Shown piece after piece: positions 1 to 6,805 of a stretch of 15,123 nt of DNA. Below the pieces are notes generated by a model. That model worked only from the letters and a program-made list of their open reading frames with translations. It ran no database searches and was not told where the DNA came from. Source of the stretch: an uncultured Candidatus Saccharibacteria bacterium (GTDB lineage Bacteria > Patescibacteriota > Saccharimonadia > Saccharimonadales > Saccharimonadaceae); the NCBI GenBank assembly GCA_938041555.1, contig CALIAC010000022.1, positions 1 to 15,123 on the forward strand, given 5' to 3'. How positions within the stretch are numbered: the first letter of the stretch is position 1; every line of letters starts with the position of its first letter. Position numbers and translations under genes: made by a program.

Positions 1-66
1 GCCATCGCTGCCACCGCGCCAATCATGCGCCAATCACCAAAGCAAATTTTAGCAACATTAAGTTAG
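1..66 (+). CDS. C-terminal tail of an upstream gene, probably an ABC permease (partial)
   Basis: Frame 1 is open from the first base to a TAG at 64-66 and gives 21 residues: a short hydrophobic, alanine-rich start followed by a basic, polar tail containing RQSPKQIL. This resembles the end of an FtsX/MacB-type permease, whose last transmembrane helix is followed by a short cytoplasmic tail. The ATPase gene starts 9 bases after the stop and its ribosome binding site overlaps the stop codon, so the two genes are almost certainly co-transcribed. The identity as permease rests mainly on this coupling, because too little protein is visible to assign it by itself. Confidence 0.5.
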   Translation, partial: AIAATAPIMRQSPKQILATLS

Positions 67-70
67 GAGA
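65..70 (+). promoter_or_regulatory. Shine-Dalgarno site AGGAGA for the ABC ATPase
   Basis: AGGAGA overlaps the TAG stop of the upstream gene and lies 4 nt before the ATG at 75. It fixes the start of the ATPase and indicates coupled translation inside an operon. This contrasts with most first genes of transcripts here, which have no such site. Confidence 0.8.
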
Positions 71-74
71 TAGT

Positions 75-740
75 ATGTCACTACTTACGTTACGCGATAT
101 CATTTATTCATACCCAGGCGGCACCAGCAACGTGCTGAATGGCATCAATTATCAATTTGAAAAAGGCACATTCTACGCCATCGTCGGTAGTTCTGGGGCT
201 GGTAAATCAACGCTGCTGGGGCTGCTAGCAGGATTGGACACGCCAACTGGCGGGCAGATTTTGTTCGATGACGAAGACATCGCCGAGCAGGGGTACTCAC
301 ATCATCGCAGGCACAACATCTCGCTGGTGTTTCAGAATTATAACCTGATCGATTATCTGACGCCGCTGGAAAACTTGAAGCTGGTTAACCCTAAAGCTAC
401 CAACGAAACGTTACATGCCATGGGCCTAGATGATGATCACATTCACCGCAATGTCATGAAACTGTCTGGCGGTCAACAGCAGCGCGTGGCGATTGGGCGG
501 GCCTTAGTGTCCTCCGCGCCGATTATCTTAGCGGATGAGCCAACTGGCAACCTGGACGAAACCACCGCTGCTGACATCATCGACATCCTGCGCCGGGCCG
601 CCCACCAAAACGACAAATGCGTCATCGTCGTCACCCACAGCAAACAGCTCGCTAAAGAGACGGATGTGGTGTTGACACTCAAAAACAAATTACTCCAAAA
701 AAGCAAGGAAGATAAAAAATCAGCCCGTAAGAAAGCTTAA
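75..740 (+). CDS. ABC transporter ATP-binding protein, LolD/MacB-type
   Basis: A 221-residue cytoplasmic ATPase that should power a membrane permease. All canonical motifs are visible: Walker A GSSGAGKST at 38-46, Q-loop Q87, signature LSGGQ at 130-134, Walker B IILADE at 150-155 followed by the D-loop region PTGNLD, and switch histidine H188 in VVTH. The LSGGQQQRVAIGRAL and ADEPTGNLD wording is typical of the LolD/MacB/FtsE group, which pairs with FtsX-like permeases and exports lipoproteins, peptides or antibiotics, or signals to cell-wall enzymes. Length is normal for the group; the lysine-rich tail after residue 205 is an extra. The start follows an SD site and the gene is coupled to the partial gene upstream. 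The substrate cannot be read from the sequence. Confidence 0.93.
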   Translation: MSLLTLRDIIYSYPGGTSNVLNGINYQFEKGTFYAIVGSSGAGKSTLLGLLAGLDTPTGGQILFDDEDIAEQGYSHHRRHNISLVFQNYNLIDYLTPLENLKLVNPKATNETLHAMGLDDDHIHRNVMKLSGGQQQRVAIGRALVSSAPIILADEPTGNLDETTAADIIDILRRAAHQNDKCVIVVTHSKQLAKETDVVLTLKNKLLQKSKEDKKSARKKA

Positions 741-818
741 TCGTGATAAGTTCTATAATGTCTTGGTTGTAGTATGCTGCATGTTAGCGGAATGGGGCGA
801 GGCCAAAGCATCCTTAGC

Positions 819-1763
819 TCACGACTGCTTCTTCATATACCTCGCGGTCTCCTCCCAGAGCGGGTTATCCTTGTATGGTACGCCATCGTGCGCCCAGTAC
901 CACCAAAAGTACCCGCCAACGTAGCGTGGGGTATACTGCGGCATGGCATAATAATGCCGAAACAACTGTAGTTTACGTGCCATCGGGGCATGCTCGCTGG
1001 GTGTGCCGCACTCGCCAATGCCAAGCTTAGCCTGCGGGAAGAGGGCTTCGAGCTCAGCAAAGACCTGATACCAGTTGGGCTGGTAGCCATCGTTGTCATC
1101 GTCGTAGTAGCTGACGAGGACATAATCGACGCCCTGCCTTAGATCATCTGGTAGGTATGTTTGTAGCCACTCTTTCATGCTTAGCGTGCTTCCGTTTGGT
1201 GGAAAGTAGTAGGGCACAAGCGCCGCCGCGGCATGCTTATCCTTAATGTATCGGTAGGCACTGGCCACCTTCGCGACAGTAAGGTGTGGGTCTTCTTGGA
1301 TCCACTCTTGGCCGTTCATTTCATTGCCAATTTCCCATATCGTGACGTAGTGAGATAAATACTGGTAAGACTCAGCAAAGCGCTGCTGGTAGCGCTCAGT
1401 GCTGTAGCTGTGCATGCTTGAGGAATCAACGGGCTGGGCCATGATATCGGCCACGCGATGAATCGCCTTGAATAGCCCTCGGTAACTCTGCGGTGATCGA
1501 TCCTTAGACATGACGATCCGCACCGTTGGCCGAGCAGGCAAACGCTGAAGAGCCTCCACGATATCAGCAAGCCGTCTCGTGCCCTCCCAGCTGTCGTCGA
1601 TTGTCAGGCCATAGAGCATATGTGATGATGCATGATGAGAAGGTGAATGGTTCGTGCTGCCTTGCGGGGTAGAGCGTGACGCTGGCGCTAGCACGCGCAG
1701 CAGCACATACATTAGCAAACAAAGCAATAGAATAAGACCAGCAATATGAACGTACTTTGGCAT
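819..1763 (-). CDS. Membrane-anchored glycoside hydrolase, TIM-barrel clan GH-A-like
   Basis: A 314-residue protein with one N-terminal hydrophobic helix (about residues 6-26), a Ser/His/Pro-rich linker (30-48) and an extracellular catalytic domain. WEIGNE at 143-148 looks like the Asn-Glu acid/base motif of clan GH-A glycosidases (N147, E148), and GIGECG at 248-253 supplies a plausible nucleophile, E251; their spacing of about 100 residues fits beta strands 4 and 7. The aromatic GYFWWYW segment at 284-290 fits strand 8, which lines sugar-binding sites. No signal peptidase site follows the helix, so it is probably a signal anchor that keeps the enzyme on the cell surface. The GH family and substrate are not recognised. 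The start is supported by AAGGAG 8 nt upstream. The gene converges with the ABC operon. Confidence 0.75.
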   Translation of the reverse strand: MPKYVHIAGLILLLCLLMYVLLRVLAPASRSTPQGSTNHSPSHHASSHMLYGLTIDDSWEGTRRLADIVEALQRLPARPTVRIVMSKDRSPQSYRGLFKAIHRVADIMAQPVDSSSMHSYSTERYQQRFAESYQYLSHYVTIWEIGNEMNGQEWIQEDPHLTVAKVASAYRYIKDKHAAAALVPYYFPPNGSTLSMKEWLQTYLPDDLRQGVDYVLVSYYDDDNDGYQPNWYQVFAELEALFPQAKLGIGECGTPSEHAPMARKLQLFRHYYAMPQYTPRYVGGYFWWYWAHDGVPYKDNPLWEETARYMKKQS

Positions 1764-1771
1764 ATAATAAG

Positions 1772-1813
1772 CTCCTTACAAGGTAGTATATCAAGGCACA
1801 GTTTTATATCCAA
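1772..1813 (-). promoter_or_regulatory. Promoter and SD of the glycoside hydrolase gene
   Basis: On the minus strand TTGGAT (1813-1808), a 17-nt spacer and TATACT (1790-1785) form a -35/-10 pair; the -10 is good and the -35 is weak. The expected transcription start, near 1778, falls on the edge of AAGGAG (1777-1772), which lies 8 nt before the ATG. The predicted leader is only about 15 nt long but holds a full SD, unlike the leaderless genes in this window. Confidence 0.5.
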
Positions 1814-1815
1814 AA

Positions 1816-1837
1816 AGGCGAATTTCGAAATTCGCCT
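1816..1837. repeat. Perfect 22-bp palindrome next to the glycoside hydrolase promoter
   Basis: The half-site AGGCGAATTTC is followed directly by its exact reverse complement. On the minus strand it ends in TTTTT, so it could be an intrinsic terminator with a 9-bp stem and a TCGA loop. It abuts the -35 region of the glycoside hydrolase promoter and no minus-strand gene lies just upstream to be terminated, so an operator for a dimeric repressor or activator is equally likely. Confidence 0.6.
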
Positions 1838-1902
1838 GGTTTACCCTGTTTTTTCCCTGTTAGCGTGGGTTCTTTTTCTCTTCTTTTATATATTTATATA
1901 AT

Positions 1903-2065
1903 AGGAGAGAAATCGATATGGATGGATATGTGGAGATATAGGTAAAGATAGAGGATAGTATAGATATAGAGATGGATATAGAAATAGATAGAGAAATATG
2001 AGAGATAGAGCAATATAAGATAAAGAGAGATGCGTTAGAAAGATAGAAGAAGTATGAAGTAATGG
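1903..2065 (+). repeat. C-depleted, GATA/TAGA-like low-complexity tract
   Basis: About 163 nt of degenerate GATA, TAGA, GGATAT and GAGA units with only three C residues on the + strand (1914, 2011, 2033); 1915-2010 has none. The complementary strand is correspondingly pyrimidine-rich and gives only a Leu/Tyr/Ser low-complexity reading frame with no credible protein features. The tract sits in the 496-nt gap 1764-2259, which has no convincing gene. A TATAAT at 1897-1902 lies just before it, so transcription into the tract is possible, but the matching -35 is poor. Its function is unknown. Confidence 0.7.
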
Positions 2066-2068
2066 CTC

Positions 2069-2115
2069 AAGAACGTCCGGTTCTTCACGCACTGCACCGC
2101 AAGACATTGCCGTGC
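2069..2115 (+). other. Two adjacent small hairpins in the intergenic gap
   Basis: AAGAAC (2069-2074) pairs with GTTCTT (2080-2085) across a 5-nt loop. GCAC-C-GCAA (2094-2102) pairs with TTGC-C-GTGC (2107-2115) as an 8-bp stem with one C-C mismatch and a GACA loop. Neither is followed by a U-run, so they are not standard terminators. They may belong to an untranslated RNA with the low-complexity tract just upstream, or be chance. Confidence 0.3.
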
Positions 2116-2223
2116 AAGGACTAGTACGAGTTGTGCCAAGTATGTATGATGCCCTGCAGGCAGCGCATCTCCGATAAATGAGTCAGGGAAAATACGTACA
2201 GAATAAGAACGTATACCATGTTT

Positions 2224-2252
2224 ATGTCATATCAGTAATAAAGTGGTATAAT
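2224..2252 (+). promoter_or_regulatory. Leaderless promoter of the methyltransferase-Lnt fusion gene
   Basis: ATGTCA (2224-2229, 4/6 to consensus), a 17-nt spacer and TATAAT (2247-2252) preceded by TGG, an extended -10 element. The ATG begins 8 nt after the -10 box, where transcription would be expected to start, and no SD fits in the gap. Confidence 0.75.
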
Positions 2253-2259
2253 CATACGC

Positions 2260-4041
2260 ATGAAGAAGCATATAATGTATAACCATATTCCTGATTTTTG
2301 TCTCTTCGGCTTCGGCTTTGCTGCTTTAGCAGTAGCGTGGATGTGGCCAGGGACAGTAGTGATTGCCAGCGAATGGTGGCTGGTAGGTGCTGCTTGCATT
2401 GTTGTGGCTGTGTTTATAATGCATGCAACGATGCGCGCTTTGCGCCGAGCTGCAACCTCAACCAACCCGCTCGATGAGCCAAGTGAGTTGCTCACCACGG
2501 GGCCGTTCAATTTCTCACGCAATCCACTCTATCTTGCATATATCTTGGCGGTACTTGGTTGCGCGTTGGTGAGCGGCTCATGGCTGGCGCTGCTGTGCCC
2601 AGTTGTGTGCTTTAGCGTGCTAAACTGGCTCATTATTCCAATCGAAGAGCACGCCCTCCATCACGTCTTTGACGAGCGTTACGAGTGGTACTGCCGACGG
2701 GTACGGCGCTGGCTTGTAGTGCCTATGGCGTGCGAGCACATGAAACCTATGCGCTTTATGACAATACGGCGAGCGGCTCGGCCATATATTTTTGCAGCGA
2801 TATCTGGCATTGTTGTGGCAGGAACGGCTTTTGCCCCACATTGGCTTCTGCAGCTACCAGTATTTTTTGCATTGGCATTGCTATTTATAGCAGTGCGACG
2901 ACTGTCGGGCGTCCATCTTTATGGCGTTGGTGCTTGTTTCTTGCTGGCATGGCTCTTACCAACGACCTATTGGTATTACTACATTATGTCGCCCGGCGTG
3001 GCATTTGGTGCAAGTGTTGGATGGGCGCTTTTGCAGGCTAATCTGTTTTGGATTATAGCTCTGCGTCGGTATATTCGGACATACGGTGCTGTAGTGCTCT
3101 TTGTTATTGCATGGTGCACATTGACGTATATACGAACTCATGCACCAGTGGTAGAGGATTGGTGGATTCCTCATCTTGGCTATAGCGTGTGGCGTAATGA
3201 CAGTATCACTATGTGGAGTGTCTATGGCGGCGAAGCAGTGCTCGAAGCGATTGTATTACTCTGTGGCGTGAGTATAGCGTGGCTAATAGTGCATGCTCGT
3301 ATGAGCGTATGGATACGTATGAGCTGCGGGCTTGTTGTACTCGTGGCGATAGCAAATAGTATTGTTGTGCATATGCCAGCCAAGCCACTCCCTCCAGTGA
3401 TTGCACTCCAAAAGATGACACGTGGCGGCGTTGATATACCCGCTACTAAGGCTGATGTGGATGACCTTATACATCTGACAAAGCGCGCAATTGCACAGTA
3501 CCAATATCCTCATGCGACAATCGTCTGGCCAGAAAATTATATCCCACCTGCGCTGCACACAACAATTGCAGCCTTTGCACAAAAAGAATCGATCAATATC
3601 GTCTACCACACAACAGAAAAAGACGATACAAGAATATACAAAAAAGTCGCACTGGTAGATCAGTCTGGTCGCAGTATACTAACAAATTACAAAGCGCATC
3701 TTGCGCCAGATGAATCAATTGGCACAGCGCGTTATTCACGCGTAATTGCTACGCATAATGCTACGAAAGTTACGGCATATATTTGCTATGACATGCACTA
3801 CCCAGATATTGTTGAGCGGCTCAAGGGGAGTGACGTTGCCTATATTCCACTGGATGATGCTGAGTATGGCTATCTGCAAAAGCAATTTCACGCAGCAGAT
3901 AGTGTTATTCATGCTAGGCAGGCACAAACAGCTGTTGTTTTGGCGGGTACAGATGGGCCAACCATGATTATTAACAGCAACGGTATCATCGTTGATCGCT
4001 TGACGGGGAATGCTGCTGGATTCGTTGGATATAGCAAATAA
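2260..4041 (+). CDS. Fusion of a PEMT/ICMT-type methyltransferase with an Lnt-like apolipoprotein N-acyltransferase
   Basis: A 593-residue polytopic membrane protein with two recognisable parts. Residues 1-155 form an ICMT/PEMT-type membrane methyltransferase: several helices, then GPFNFSRNPLYLAY (81-94) and the C-terminal EE (129-130)...F137...Y141..Y144...VRRW (148-151) pattern that binds S-adenosylmethionine in this family. Residues 172-371 hold about seven hydrophobic helices, including an Lnt-like segment IPHLGYS (303-309). Residues 378-593 are a nitrilase-fold domain with the expected Glu-Lys-Cys triad: E425 in WPEN, K478 in NYKAHL, C509 in ICYD. Lnt transfers an acyl chain from phospholipid to the N-terminal cysteine of lipoproteins on the outer membrane face. 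CYD replaces the more usual CYE. Lnt is normally about 500 residues and not joined to a methyltransferase; the actinobacterial fusion known to me is to a mannosyltransferase (Ppm1). The frame is continuous, so the fusion is not an annotation artefact. The reaction of the first domain is inferred. Confidence 0.8.
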   Translation: MKKHIMYNHIPDFCLFGFGFAALAVAWMWPGTVVIASEWWLVGAACIVVAVFIMHATMRALRRAATSTNPLDEPSELLTTGPFNFSRNPLYLAYILAVLGCALVSGSWLALLCPVVCFSVLNWLIIPIEEHALHHVFDERYEWYCRRVRRWLVVPMACEHMKPMRFMTIRRAARPYIFAAISGIVVAGTAFAPHWLLQLPVFFALALLFIAVRRLSGVHLYGVGACFLLAWLLPTTYWYYYIMSPGVAFGASVGWALLQANLFWIIALRRYIRTYGAVVLFVIAWCTLTYIRTHAPVVEDWWIPHLGYSVWRNDSITMWSVYGGEAVLEAIVLLCGVSIAWLIVHARMSVWIRMSCGLVVLVAIANSIVVHMPAKPLPPVIALQKMTRGGVDIPATKADVDDLIHLTKRAIAQYQYPHATIVWPENYIPPALHTTIAAFAQKESINIVYHTTEKDDTRIYKKVALVDQSGRSILTNYKAHLAPDESIGTARYSRVIATHNATKVTAYICYDMHYPDIVERLKGSDVAYIPLDDAEYGYLQKQFHAADSVIHARQAQTAVVLAGTDGPTMIINSNGIIVDRLTGNAAGFVGYSK

Positions 4042-4198
4042 GAGCAGGTGCTTTGCGCGGCGTACAATAGCTTGAAGTGAGCCGTGTATCTTTCTTACTG
4101 GGTAAACAGGGATAAGGCGTGCCGTGTTGGCAGTAAGGTGCTCATAATAATCTACAGTGTAATGAGAGATACGTATGCCATCTCCAACAACCTACTGC

Positions 4199-4204
4199 TA
4201 TACT
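4199..4204 (+). promoter_or_regulatory. Leaderless promoter -10 box (TATACT, extended)
   Basis: TATACT preceded by TGC (extended -10) ends 7 nt before the ATG at 4212. There is no SD in that gap and no good -35 at 17 nt. The 170 nt upstream, back to the previous gene, contain no recognised gene or terminator. Confidence 0.65.
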
Positions 4205-4211
4205 AGATACC

Positions 4212-4910
4212 ATGAATGTTATTGCACTTGCATTTGGCCTTGGTGTGGCTGGGTTGGATGTGTTTGGTGTAGTGCTGGTTGTGCTACTGGTGGCAGGCAA
4301 GCTACCCAAGCAAAGAATCGCTACGTTTGCGCTCATCGTCTTAGTAGGAACAGTCACCGCTGGCGTAGCAGCATCGCTCCTACTTGGCGGTAGTGCCGAG
4401 CTATTTGCCCAGGCACTCCATCGTGTACCAGCTTGTATATGGGTAGGCGCAGAAGGTGCGGCAAGTGTGGGACTGCTTGGCTGGGCGGCAGCTCGCTTAC
4501 ACAGGCATATAAAATCGGATAAGGAACCGCAGGAGTCACAGGATAGCCGAGTTTTGCAGTGGCTTAGGCGTAGTATTATGCTTGGTGGCATTATCTATGC
4601 GGCCAGTGCCTTTACTGACCCATCATTCCTCGCAGTGATTGCTATAGCGAGCCGCGAGCAGTCACTGCTCGTCGTTGTCATAGCGCACGTCGTGTGGTTG
4701 CTTGTCAGTCAGGGGTTATTCTTTGGCCTCGTCATCGCGATTATGTGCGATAGGCACCAGCCCCTCATAACCTGGTTCGAGCGGGTGCGAGCCCGATACA
4801 GCACGCTGATTCGCTCAAGTATTACAGTGGTCATCGTACTGTGCGGGCTTATTCTGCTCGCAGATATGGCAACCTTCTTGCTGAGTGGCCACTGGCTGCT
4901 GCCTGAATAG
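4212..4910 (+). CDS. Polytopic membrane protein, LysE/GAP superfamily-like
   Basis: A 232-residue protein with about six hydrophobic segments (roughly 2-28, 36-60, 75-94, 121-145, 152-178, 203-226) split by a hydrophilic loop at 98-119 rich in Lys, Asp, Glu and Gln. GLDVFG near the first helix (D16) and FTDPSF in the second half (D136, P137) look like the pseudo-repeated acidic motifs of small transporters of the LysE/CadD/GAP type, which export amino acids, metals or lipids. The assignment rests on topology and these two motifs, so family is tentative and substrate unknown. The start is chosen from the -10 box 7 nt upstream. It appears to be a single-gene transcript. Confidence 0.5.
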   Translation: MNVIALAFGLGVAGLDVFGVVLVVLLVAGKLPKQRIATFALIVLVGTVTAGVAASLLLGGSAELFAQALHRVPACIWVGAEGAASVGLLGWAAARLHRHIKSDKEPQESQDSRVLQWLRRSIMLGGIIYAASAFTDPSFLAVIAIASREQSLLVVVIAHVVWLLVSQGLFFGLVIAIMCDRHQPLITWFERVRARYSTLIRSSITVVIVLCGLILLADMATFLLSGHWLLPE

Positions 4911-4935
4911 TGGGCAGTAACTATCACCCAGTAAC

Positions 4936-4964
4936 GTGACGCTCGCCGTGCATCCTTGTATAAT
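4936..4964 (+). promoter_or_regulatory. Leaderless promoter of the DUF1697 operon
   Basis: GTGACG (4936-4941, 4/6), a 17-nt spacer and TATAAT (4959-4964). The ATG at 4971 follows after 6 nt. This argues against the in-frame TTG at 4956, which lies upstream of and overlaps the -10 box. Confidence 0.75.
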
Positions 4965-4970
4965 AGCACT

Positions 4971-5549
4971 ATGCACATGCCCCACCACACCACAGCACAA
5001 TCAATGCGCTACGCACTGCTCCTTCGCGGTATTAATGTTGGCGGCAAGCATAGGGTAAGTATGGATCGCCTGAAGGCGGACTTGATGGAGCTGGGCTTCC
5101 GCAGCGTCGTCTCGTATATCAATAGCGGCAATCTGTTTTTTGACAGCAACGAGCCGGAGGAGGTGATCTGGCACACCCTAACGCGCTATTTTGACGCGAC
5201 CTATGACTTCCCAGTGTCGTTTATCATTATCAGCGCTGCTGCGCTCCAGCAAGAGGTGGCTCAGTTACCGAGCTGGTGGCAGGATGACACGGCCTACCGG
5301 CGGGATGCACTGTTCTACTTGCCAGAGGCGGACAAGACGGCGATTGAGGCAGAGGCAGCCACCTGGGCGAATAGTCGCGAACAGCTCTATTTTGGGCGCA
5401 CCGCATTCTTCTACTGCAATCACGATCAAGCCGATTATCTTACATCAAACTACCATAAAAAGCTACTCAAAGCCCGGTTTTACAAGCAGCTCACGATCCG
5501 CAGCGGCAAAACCTTTCAGAAAATAATCGAACTAACATTGGAGGACTAA
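4971..5549 (+). CDS. DUF1697 family protein
   Basis: A 192-residue soluble protein of the DUF1697 family. The family hallmark is the opening strand and loop, here LLLRGINVGGKHRVSMDRLK, followed by LGFRSVVSYINSGNLFFDS, where the family usually has a similar YINSGNVVF stretch; the rest is an alpha/beta fold with a late TIRSGKTFQKI segment that fits the conserved R-N/S-x-T region. No biochemical function is known to me for the family. The start at 4971 is chosen because the -10 box ends 6 nt upstream; ATG codons at 4977 and 5004 are alternatives, the last giving a start (MRYALLLRG) closer to other members. Its stop overlaps the start of the next gene by one base (TAATG), so the two are translationally coupled. 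Confidence 0.82.
   Translation: MHMPHHTTAQSMRYALLLRGINVGGKHRVSMDRLKADLMELGFRSVVSYINSGNLFFDSNEPEEVIWHTLTRYFDATYDFPVSFIIISAAALQQEVAQLPSWWQDDTAYRRDALFYLPEADKTAIEAEAATWANSREQLYFGRTAFFYCNHDQADYLTSNYHKKLLKARFYKQLTIRSGKTFQKIIELTLED
5540..5544 (+). promoter_or_regulatory. Shine-Dalgarno GGAGG of the second operon gene
   Basis: GGAGG lies inside the last codons of the DUF1697 gene, 4 nt before the ATG at 5549. It shows that the ribosomes of this organism use SD pairing for internal operon genes. Confidence 0.8.
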
Positions 5550-6019
5550 TGAATATCTACGCTTATCAACGCCCGCTTGGGCCTATTGCCGACGACGAGG
5601 CTTTATGCCAGCAATTTATTGCAGTGTATGATGCCAAGACGCACCAGCAGGTTGTACGCTTTTGCCATGCGTATGGTCATCGGCTACACGAGCTCACCAG
5701 CCACACCTTCCCATATAACAGTGACATTGCTGATGCGTATGCTGGTATGGAGCAGTGGCTTGCTGGCAAGGCGAACTACCATGCGGCCCGCAACGCAAGC
5801 TTTCAGATTGGCCGCCAGGCGCGCTCCACAACCGACCGAGTAGCAGAGCGTTTCCTGCGCACTATGGCGCAGCTTACGGCGAGCCCGCATGTGAAATACC
5901 ACGGGCTGTGGGCAAGCGACTTTGCCATCACCCTTATCAACACTATGCACCCAAACGATGAAGCGGCAGTGCGTGACGAACGTATAGCACAGATACAACT
6001 TTTGAAAAGCATTAACTAA
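5549..6019 (+). CDS. Small helical protein, possibly Imm5-like immunity family
   Basis: A 156-residue soluble protein, mostly helical. The pattern DIADAYAGMEQWLAGK (59-74), then N82-A83 and R92 and A.LTASPHVKYHGLWASDFA (107-126), recalls the Imm5-type putative immunity proteins, which have an acidic AxxxxxxWLxG helix followed by alanine-rich helices and an AHxxxHAxxAAxYA helix. Here the alanines and histidines are partly replaced, so the match is weak and could be structural only. Translation starts inside the stop codon of the DUF1697 gene (TAATG) with GGAGG 4 nt before the ATG, so it is the second gene of a coupled pair. No toxin gene lies beside it, which argues against a dedicated immunity role. 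Confidence 0.5.
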   Translation: MNIYAYQRPLGPIADDEALCQQFIAVYDAKTHQQVVRFCHAYGHRLHELTSHTFPYNSDIADAYAGMEQWLAGKANYHAARNASFQIGRQARSTTDRVAERFLRTMAQLTASPHVKYHGLWASDFAITLINTMHPNDEAAVRDERIAQIQLLKSIN

Positions 6020-6088
6020 ATTTTAAATATAGTTGCGTGTATAACAGGTGTGTTTAATATGGCAGCACAACCTGCGGCTCGTGAGCAA

Positions 6089-6117
6089 TTGAGCCAACCA
6101 CACAACTTCGCTATACT
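6089..6117 (+). promoter_or_regulatory. Leaderless promoter of the UDG-family gene
   Basis: TTGAGC (6089-6094, 4/6), a 17-nt spacer and TATACT (6112-6117). The ATG at 6124 starts after 6 nt, with no room for an SD. Confidence 0.75.
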
Positions 6118-6123
6118 AAAGAT

Positions 6124-6723
6124 ATGACAAACAAGCAATCACAGCCACTCCTCTACGAGCACATTTGTGCCGACCCAATGAATGCTCATTTTGCGGCACA
6201 GGGCTGGCCGCCAGTTTACAGTGCCTCGGCCAGCTCGCGCATCATTATTGTTGGTCAGGCGCCAGGTCGCATTGCTCAGGAGACGGGAGTGCCGTGGAAT
6301 GATGCCAGCGGCCGCCTCTTGCGGCAGTGGCTTGGTGTGAGCGATGAGCAGTTCTACAACCCCGATCTCTTTGCGCTCATCCCAATGGACTTTTACTACC
6401 CCGGCAAGGGTGCACACGGCGACTTACCGCCATGCAAGGAGTTTGCCAAGAAATGGCACCCGCGCCTTCGCGCCCAGATGCCAGCAGTGCGCCTAACGAT
6501 TCTGGTTGGTGCCTATGCGCAGAAGTACTATCTTGCCCACCAGGCAGAGAAAAATTTAACAGAAACGGTGGCGCATTTTGCGCACTATTTGCCAGAGTAT
6601 TTTCCACTGGTGCACCCGTCGCCGCTGACTGCTCGCTGGCGAGCGCATAACCCATGGTTTGAGACAGATGTTATTCCGGTGCTGCGACAGAGAGTGCAGC
6701 AAGCGCTCTCTGCGTCACTATAA
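6124..6723 (+). CDS. Uracil-DNA glycosylase family protein
   Basis: A 199-residue protein of the uracil-DNA glycosylase superfamily, which removes uracil or related damaged bases from DNA to start base-excision repair. Motif A is IIIVGQAPG (40-48) followed by R.AQETGVPWNDASGRLLRQWLG, where W58, N59 and D60 probably shape the uracil pocket. Motif B is VHPSPL (163-168), the DNA-intercalating loop, followed by RWRAHNPWFE, a signature of a small bacterial subgroup. Only two cysteines are present (C15, C104), so it lacks the four-cysteine iron-sulphur site of family 4 enzymes. Enzyme activity is not proved for this subgroup, so the name is kept at family level. It is a single-gene unit converging on the M20 gene. 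Confidence 0.8.
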   Translation: MTNKQSQPLLYEHICADPMNAHFAAQGWPPVYSASASSRIIIVGQAPGRIAQETGVPWNDASGRLLRQWLGVSDEQFYNPDLFALIPMDFYYPGKGAHGDLPPCKEFAKKWHPRLRAQMPAVRLTILVGAYAQKYYLAHQAEKNLTETVAHFAHYLPEYFPLVHPSPLTARWRAHNPWFETDVIPVLRQRVQQALSASL

Positions 6724-6805
6724 AAGAAAACGAGATGGTTGTGTAATAGGGGGAAGGGGTATCTTGCAGCTTATATATTACGTGGTGGCATAGGTTAATT
6801 ACCAT

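Noticed and set aside
754..759. TATAAT after the ABC gene
   Set aside because: No start codon, tRNA or SD follows at a sensible distance, no -35 is present, and downstream transcription would be antisense to the glycoside hydrolase.
1918..1941. Tiny SD-preceded frame MDGYVEI
   Set aside because: AGGAG lies 10 nt before the ATG, but purine-rich SD-like words are expected by chance throughout this tract and there is no gene close behind it for a leader peptide to control.
1886..2107. Minus-strand 73-codon frame rich in Leu, Tyr and Ser
   Set aside because: It is the translation of the C-depleted simple-sequence tract. It has no start signal and only looks like a hydrophobic protein because of pyrimidine-rich codons.
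2118..2131. CTAGTACGAG, also found in 23S rRNA
   Set aside because: A 10-base match is expected by chance in 15 kb, and the flanking bases do not continue the rRNA helix.
4095..4934. TTACTGGGT and its reverse complement flanking the LysE/GAP-like gene
   Set aside because: Nine-base inverted matches are expected in large numbers in a window of this size. There are no target duplications or transposase to suggest a mobile unit.
4956..4970. TTG start for DUF1697 at 4956
   Set aside because: This codon overlaps the -10 box TATAAT (4959-4964), so it would not be in the transcript. ATG 4971 is where transcription should start.
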